The notes beneath the pieces are model-generated. The model was not told where the DNA came from, ran no database searches, and was given only the letters and a program-made list of their open reading frames with translations. Position numbers and translations under genes: made by a program. From Novosphingobium sediminicola (lineage in GTDB: Bacteria > Pseudomonadota > Alphaproteobacteria > Sphingomonadales > Sphingomonadaceae), in assembly GCF_014196525.1 (NCBI RefSeq), contig NZ_JACIDX010000011.1, positions 1 to 64,000 of the forward strand: DNA of 64,000 bases, read 5' to 3'. Shown here piece after piece: positions 61,564-64,000 of this stretch; position 1 is the stretch's first letter; each line of letters starts with the position of its first letter.

Positions 61564-62963
61564 TATGCCTTCGCGGTCGCCCGCTCGGCGACATAGGCGC
61601 AGACCGCGTCATAATCGCCGGGCAGTTCGGCATAGCGCTCTTCACGCTCGAACAGATCGCCCACGCGCTCGGGCAGGCCCGGACGGTGGCCGGTGCTGCG
61701 TTCCACCGCTTCGGGGAACTTGGCCGGATGGGCGGTGGCCAGCGTGACCACCGGGGTGCCCTTGGCGATCCCGGCGTTGCGCGCGGCATGGATACCGATG
61801 GCGGTATGCGGATCGAGCAATTCGCCCGCCGCTTCCCAGCCCCAGCGGATGGCCTGCGCCATTTCGTCGGCATCGGCGCGGGCCGACACGAACAAAGTCG
61901 ATGCGCCTTCACGCTGCGCATTCGTCAGAGTCATGGCCTTGGTGGCCTCGAACCCGGCCATCTGCTCGGCCAGAGCCGCGCCATCACGGCCGCCCACATC
62001 GAACAGCAGGCGTTCGAAGTTCGACGACACCTGAATGTCCATGCTGGGCGCAGCCGTCGGCGTCACCGTCCCGGCCGAATAATCGCCGGTCGAGAGAGCG
62101 CGATGCAGAATGTCGTTCACATTGGTGGCGACGATCAGCTTGGCAATCGGCAGGCCCATCTGCGCGGCGACATAGCCGGCAAACACGTCACCGAAATTGC
62201 CGGTGGGGACGCTGAAGGCCACTTCGCGTTCCGGTGCGCCCAGTTGCAGCGCGGCGGCGAAGTAATAGACCACCTGCGCCATCAGGCGCGCCCAGTTGAT
62301 CGAATTCACCGCGCCGATGTTGAAACGGTCGGTCACGGCCTTGTCGTTGAAAATGCGCTTCACCATCGCCTGCGCATCGTCGAAGCTGCCCTCGATGGCG
62401 ATGTTATAGACGTTGGGGGCCAGCACCGTCGTCATCTGACGGCGCTGAACATCGCTCACGCGGCCCTTTGGGTGCAGCATGAAGATGTCGACCTTGGCGC
62501 GGCCCGCCACTGCGTCAATCGCCGCGCTGCCGGTGTCGCCGCTGGTGGCGCCAACGATGGTCAGGTTCTGCGGGCTGCGGCCCAGGAATTCTTCAAACAG
62601 CAGGCCCAGCAGTTGCAGCGCCACATCCTTGAACGCCAGCGTCGGGCCGTGGAACAGTTCCAGCAACCACTGCTGCTCATCCAACTGCTTCAAAGGCGTG
62701 ACGGCGGCATGCGAAAACCGGCCATAAGCCGCCGTGGTCAGCTCCAGCAGGCGCTCATAGCTCAGGCTGTCGCCCACGAAAGGCGCCATCACCTTGGCCG
62801 CCAGCTCCGCATAGGGCAAGCCCGCAAACGCGGCGATCTCTTGCCTAGAAAAACGCGGCCATTCGCGGGGCACATAAAGCCCGCCGTCGCTGGCCAGACC
62901 AGCCAGAGTCGCGCCTTCAAAATCAAGAACCGGTGCGTTACCGCGCGTGGAGATATATTCCAT
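61563..62963 (-). CDS. thrC: Threonine synthase
   Basis: A 466-residue PLP enzyme converting O-phosphohomoserine to threonine. Start MEYISTRGNAPVLDFEGATLAGLASDGGLYVP is typical; the PLP lysine is in HGPTLAFKDVALQLLG (about 108), the phosphate loop in GATSGDTGSAAI, and NSINWARLMAQVVYYF and VPTGNFGDVFAGY follow. ATG 62963 is preferred to the longer open frame at 63017. Repeat R11 lies about 105 bases upstream. Confidence 0.96.
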   Translation of the reverse strand: MEYISTRGNAPVLDFEGATLAGLASDGGLYVPREWPRFSRQEIAAFAGLPYAELAAKVMAPFVGDSLSYERLLELTTAAYGRFSHAAVTPLKQLDEQQWLLELFHGPTLAFKDVALQLLGLLFEEFLGRSPQNLTIVGATSGDTGSAAIDAVAGRAKVDIFMLHPKGRVSDVQRRQMTTVLAPNVYNIAIEGSFDDAQAMVKRIFNDKAVTDRFNIGAVNSINWARLMAQVVYYFAAALQLGAPEREVAFSVPTGNFGDVFAGYVAAQMGLPIAKLIVATNVNDILHRALSTGDYSAGTVTPTAAPSMDIQVSSNFERLLFDVGGRDGAALAEQMAGFEATKAMTLTNAQREGASTLFVSARADADEMAQAIRWGWEAAGELLDPHTAIGIHAARNAGIAKGTPVVTLATAHPAKFPEAVERSTGHRPGLPERVGDLFEREERYAELPGDYDAVCAYVAERATAKA

Positions 62964-63069
62964 GGGATTCCCTGTCCGTTTGGGCCGCCCGTTAGCGGGA
63001 GAGGCGCGCAGGGGCAAGGGTTTTGCGGGATTCAGGGGTTTTTATGCCTTGGGGCGCAGGTCGGGGGAT

Positions 63070-63282
63070 GCCTCCGGCGGGCAAAGGGTCTCGACCCTTT
63101 GCAATCCCATTATGGGGGTGCGCTTGCCCGGCCATGGGGTCTTATCAGGTGGGGCTATTAAAGCGAACTCGCGCTGAATGGCGCCGCAGGCTTTCAAATA
63201 CTAACGGTGCGCCCTACACCCATCGGCCAAACCCATGACGCAACGCAGACAGTAACGGGAGCGCGAGGGACTAGTCCCTCGC
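63070..63282 (-). repeat. Mosaic palindromic intergenic repeat R11 (A-B-D' form, left arm of B lost)
   Basis: Hairpin A (GGGCAAAGGGTCTCGACCCTTTGC), then ATCCCATTATGGGGG; the central inverted repeat keeps only its right arm (GGCGCCGCAGGCTTTC), the left arm being replaced by unrelated bases; then GACAGTAACGGGAGC and hairpin D with centre ACTAGT (GCGAGGGACTAGTCCCTCGC). It ends 2 bases from the SURF1 stop. Confidence 0.88.
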
Positions 63283-63283
63283 A

Positions 63284-63928
63284 TCATTCTCCTTCTTCTT
63301 CCGCCCCCAAAACCCTTTTCCGAACCGCCACCCCATAAATCACCAAAGCGGTCAGCGCGAAAAGGAACCACTGCACCGCATAGGACAGATGGTTATTGGG
63401 CAAATCACGCGGATCAGGCGTCGCATTCCCCGCCAGCCCGGCCAGCGCCGGATCGGCCACGACATGATGGGCAAATTCGCCCCCCGGCACGACCAGCCCC
63501 TGCACCCGCCCGCCGGCCCATGTCACAGGCGCGGGCTTATTGCTCCACCCCAGCACAACATCGGCCAGCACGCCCTTAGGGGGCTCGGTTGGGCGGAACC
63601 CCTGCGTATCGACCGGCGCGGTCAGGCATCGCGCGATATGCGCCCACCCCGCCTGCCCCGCCGCATTGCGCCCCGACTGGGCCGAGATCTGCAACACCTG
63701 CTGACACCAGAATTCGGTGCGGTGGAAATCGCGAACATCCGATGCCTTATACCGCCACACCTCGCCGATCGAGACCGGGCTGCGGTCCCCCTGCGCGGCC
63801 GTAAAACGGGCGATCTTGGCCTCTTTCTGCGCCAGTCGGTCAAGCTGCCAAAGGCCGAGGTGGACCATATAGCCAGCCGCCGCCAGCACCAGCAGCGTGG
63901 GGATCACAGGCAATCTACGCCAGTTCAT
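63284..63928 (-). CDS. SURF1 family cytochrome oxidase assembly protein
   Basis: A 214-residue membrane protein with the SURF1 topology: N-terminal helix (VIPTLLVLAAAGYMVHLGLWQLDRLAQKEA, containing G-x-W-Q-L-x-R), a periplasmic domain, and a C-terminal helix (NNHLSYAVQWFLFALTALVIYG) with the conserved N-x-H-L-x-Y-A-x-x-W-F signature. It helps insert heme a into cytochrome c oxidase subunit I. Its ATG overlaps the stop of the upstream gene by four bases. Confidence 0.94.
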   Translation of the reverse strand: MNWRRLPVIPTLLVLAAAGYMVHLGLWQLDRLAQKEAKIARFTAAQGDRSPVSIGEVWRYKASDVRDFHRTEFWCQQVLQISAQSGRNAAGQAGWAHIARCLTAPVDTQGFRPTEPPKGVLADVVLGWSNKPAPVTWAGGRVQGLVVPGGEFAHHVVADPALAGLAGNATPDPRDLPNNHLSYAVQWFLFALTALVIYGVAVRKRVLGAEEEGE

Positions 63929-64000
63929 CGCGAATCGACATCCTTTGCGCCTGCTTCACTCGCCCGCCGCTGATACTCCGCCGTCATCAGCGCGGCCTTG
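63925..64000 (-). CDS. C-terminal end of an upstream gene, possibly DUF983 protein (partial)
   Basis: Reading the minus strand from the window edge gives KAALMTAEYQRRASEAGAKD followed by four residues and a stop TGA that overlaps the SURF1 start (ATGA). Such a basic/acidic tail before SURF1 fits the DUF983 gene that lies between cytochrome oxidase subunit III and SURF1 in many Alphaproteobacteria. Only 24 residues are visible, so the name is tentative. Confidence 0.5.
   Translation of the reverse strand, partial: KAALMTAEYQRRASEAGAKDVDSR

Overview
The window looks like a chromosomal segment of a sphingomonad (Alphaproteobacteria, Sphingomonadales), most likely Novosphingobium or a close relative. 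The reasons are the high GC content, the gene order around rnpA-yidD-yidC-engB, rplU-rpmA and thrC-SURF1, and a set of lignin-aromatic genes (ligW, ligM, ligAB, a LigF-type glutathione transferase) that closely resemble those of Sphingobium sp. SYK-6. All identifications come from reading the sequence and from memory of the families; no database search was run.

Region 1 (1-5.8 kb) is the right end of a genomic island. It holds an IS3-type element that cuts a DUF6641 gene, a DUF3768 gene, a DUF1413-like gene, a beta-class DNA methyltransferase facing a candidate restriction endonuclease, an HhH-GPD DNA glycosylase and a complete class III-type sirtuin. Just past it (5779-5925) lies the first ~37 codons of a second, diverged sirtuin gene that breaks off abruptly. 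I read this as the disrupted resident gene and the island border.

Region 2 (6-27 kb) is core chromosome: a bestrophin-like channel, dapB, nth, a dicarboxylate/glutamate symporter, dapE, a LysE exporter, an S1/P1 nuclease, the operon rpmH-rnpA-yidD-yidC-engB, comM, a secreted cyclophilin, rpmJ, galE, two tandem DUF4136-like envelope proteins, an M14 carboxypeptidase, and a MarR/acyl-CoA dehydrogenase pair.

Region 3 (27.5-43.9 kb) is a lignin-aromatic catabolic region. The unit MFS transporter-aldehyde dehydrogenase-DUF2490-ligW faces an SDR-VOC pair. Then come an alpha/beta hydrolase, ligM (vanillate/3-O-methylgallate demethylase), a LigF-like beta-etherase, an amidohydrolase, an aldehyde dehydrogenase, a PQQ- and heme-containing alcohol dehydrogenase, and ligB-ligA (protocatechuate 4,5-dioxygenase). 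Together these cover transport, alcohol and aldehyde oxidation, ether cleavage, decarboxylation of 5-carboxyvanillate, O-demethylation and ring opening. A 15-bp near-palindrome (GTNNGY-N3-RNNNAC type) occurs upstream of at least four of these units.

Region 4 (44-64 kb) holds an SMR-type half transporter, a GT-C glycosyltransferase and a HAD-UbiA fusion, then mtgA, a TonB-dependent receptor divergent from a His-rich cation efflux protein, pyrC, ygfZ, rplU-rpmA, the operon folB-degenerate SDR-moaA-moaD-moaE, thrC with a methyltransferase, and SURF1 with the end of another gene.

The most striking non-coding feature is a family of eleven mosaic palindromic elements of about 213-240 bp (R1-R11). 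They sit between genes from 8 kb to the end of the window and are absent from the island. Each is built from a central inverted repeat flanked by one of two interchangeable terminal hairpins, and most begin or end within about 20 bases of a stop codon.
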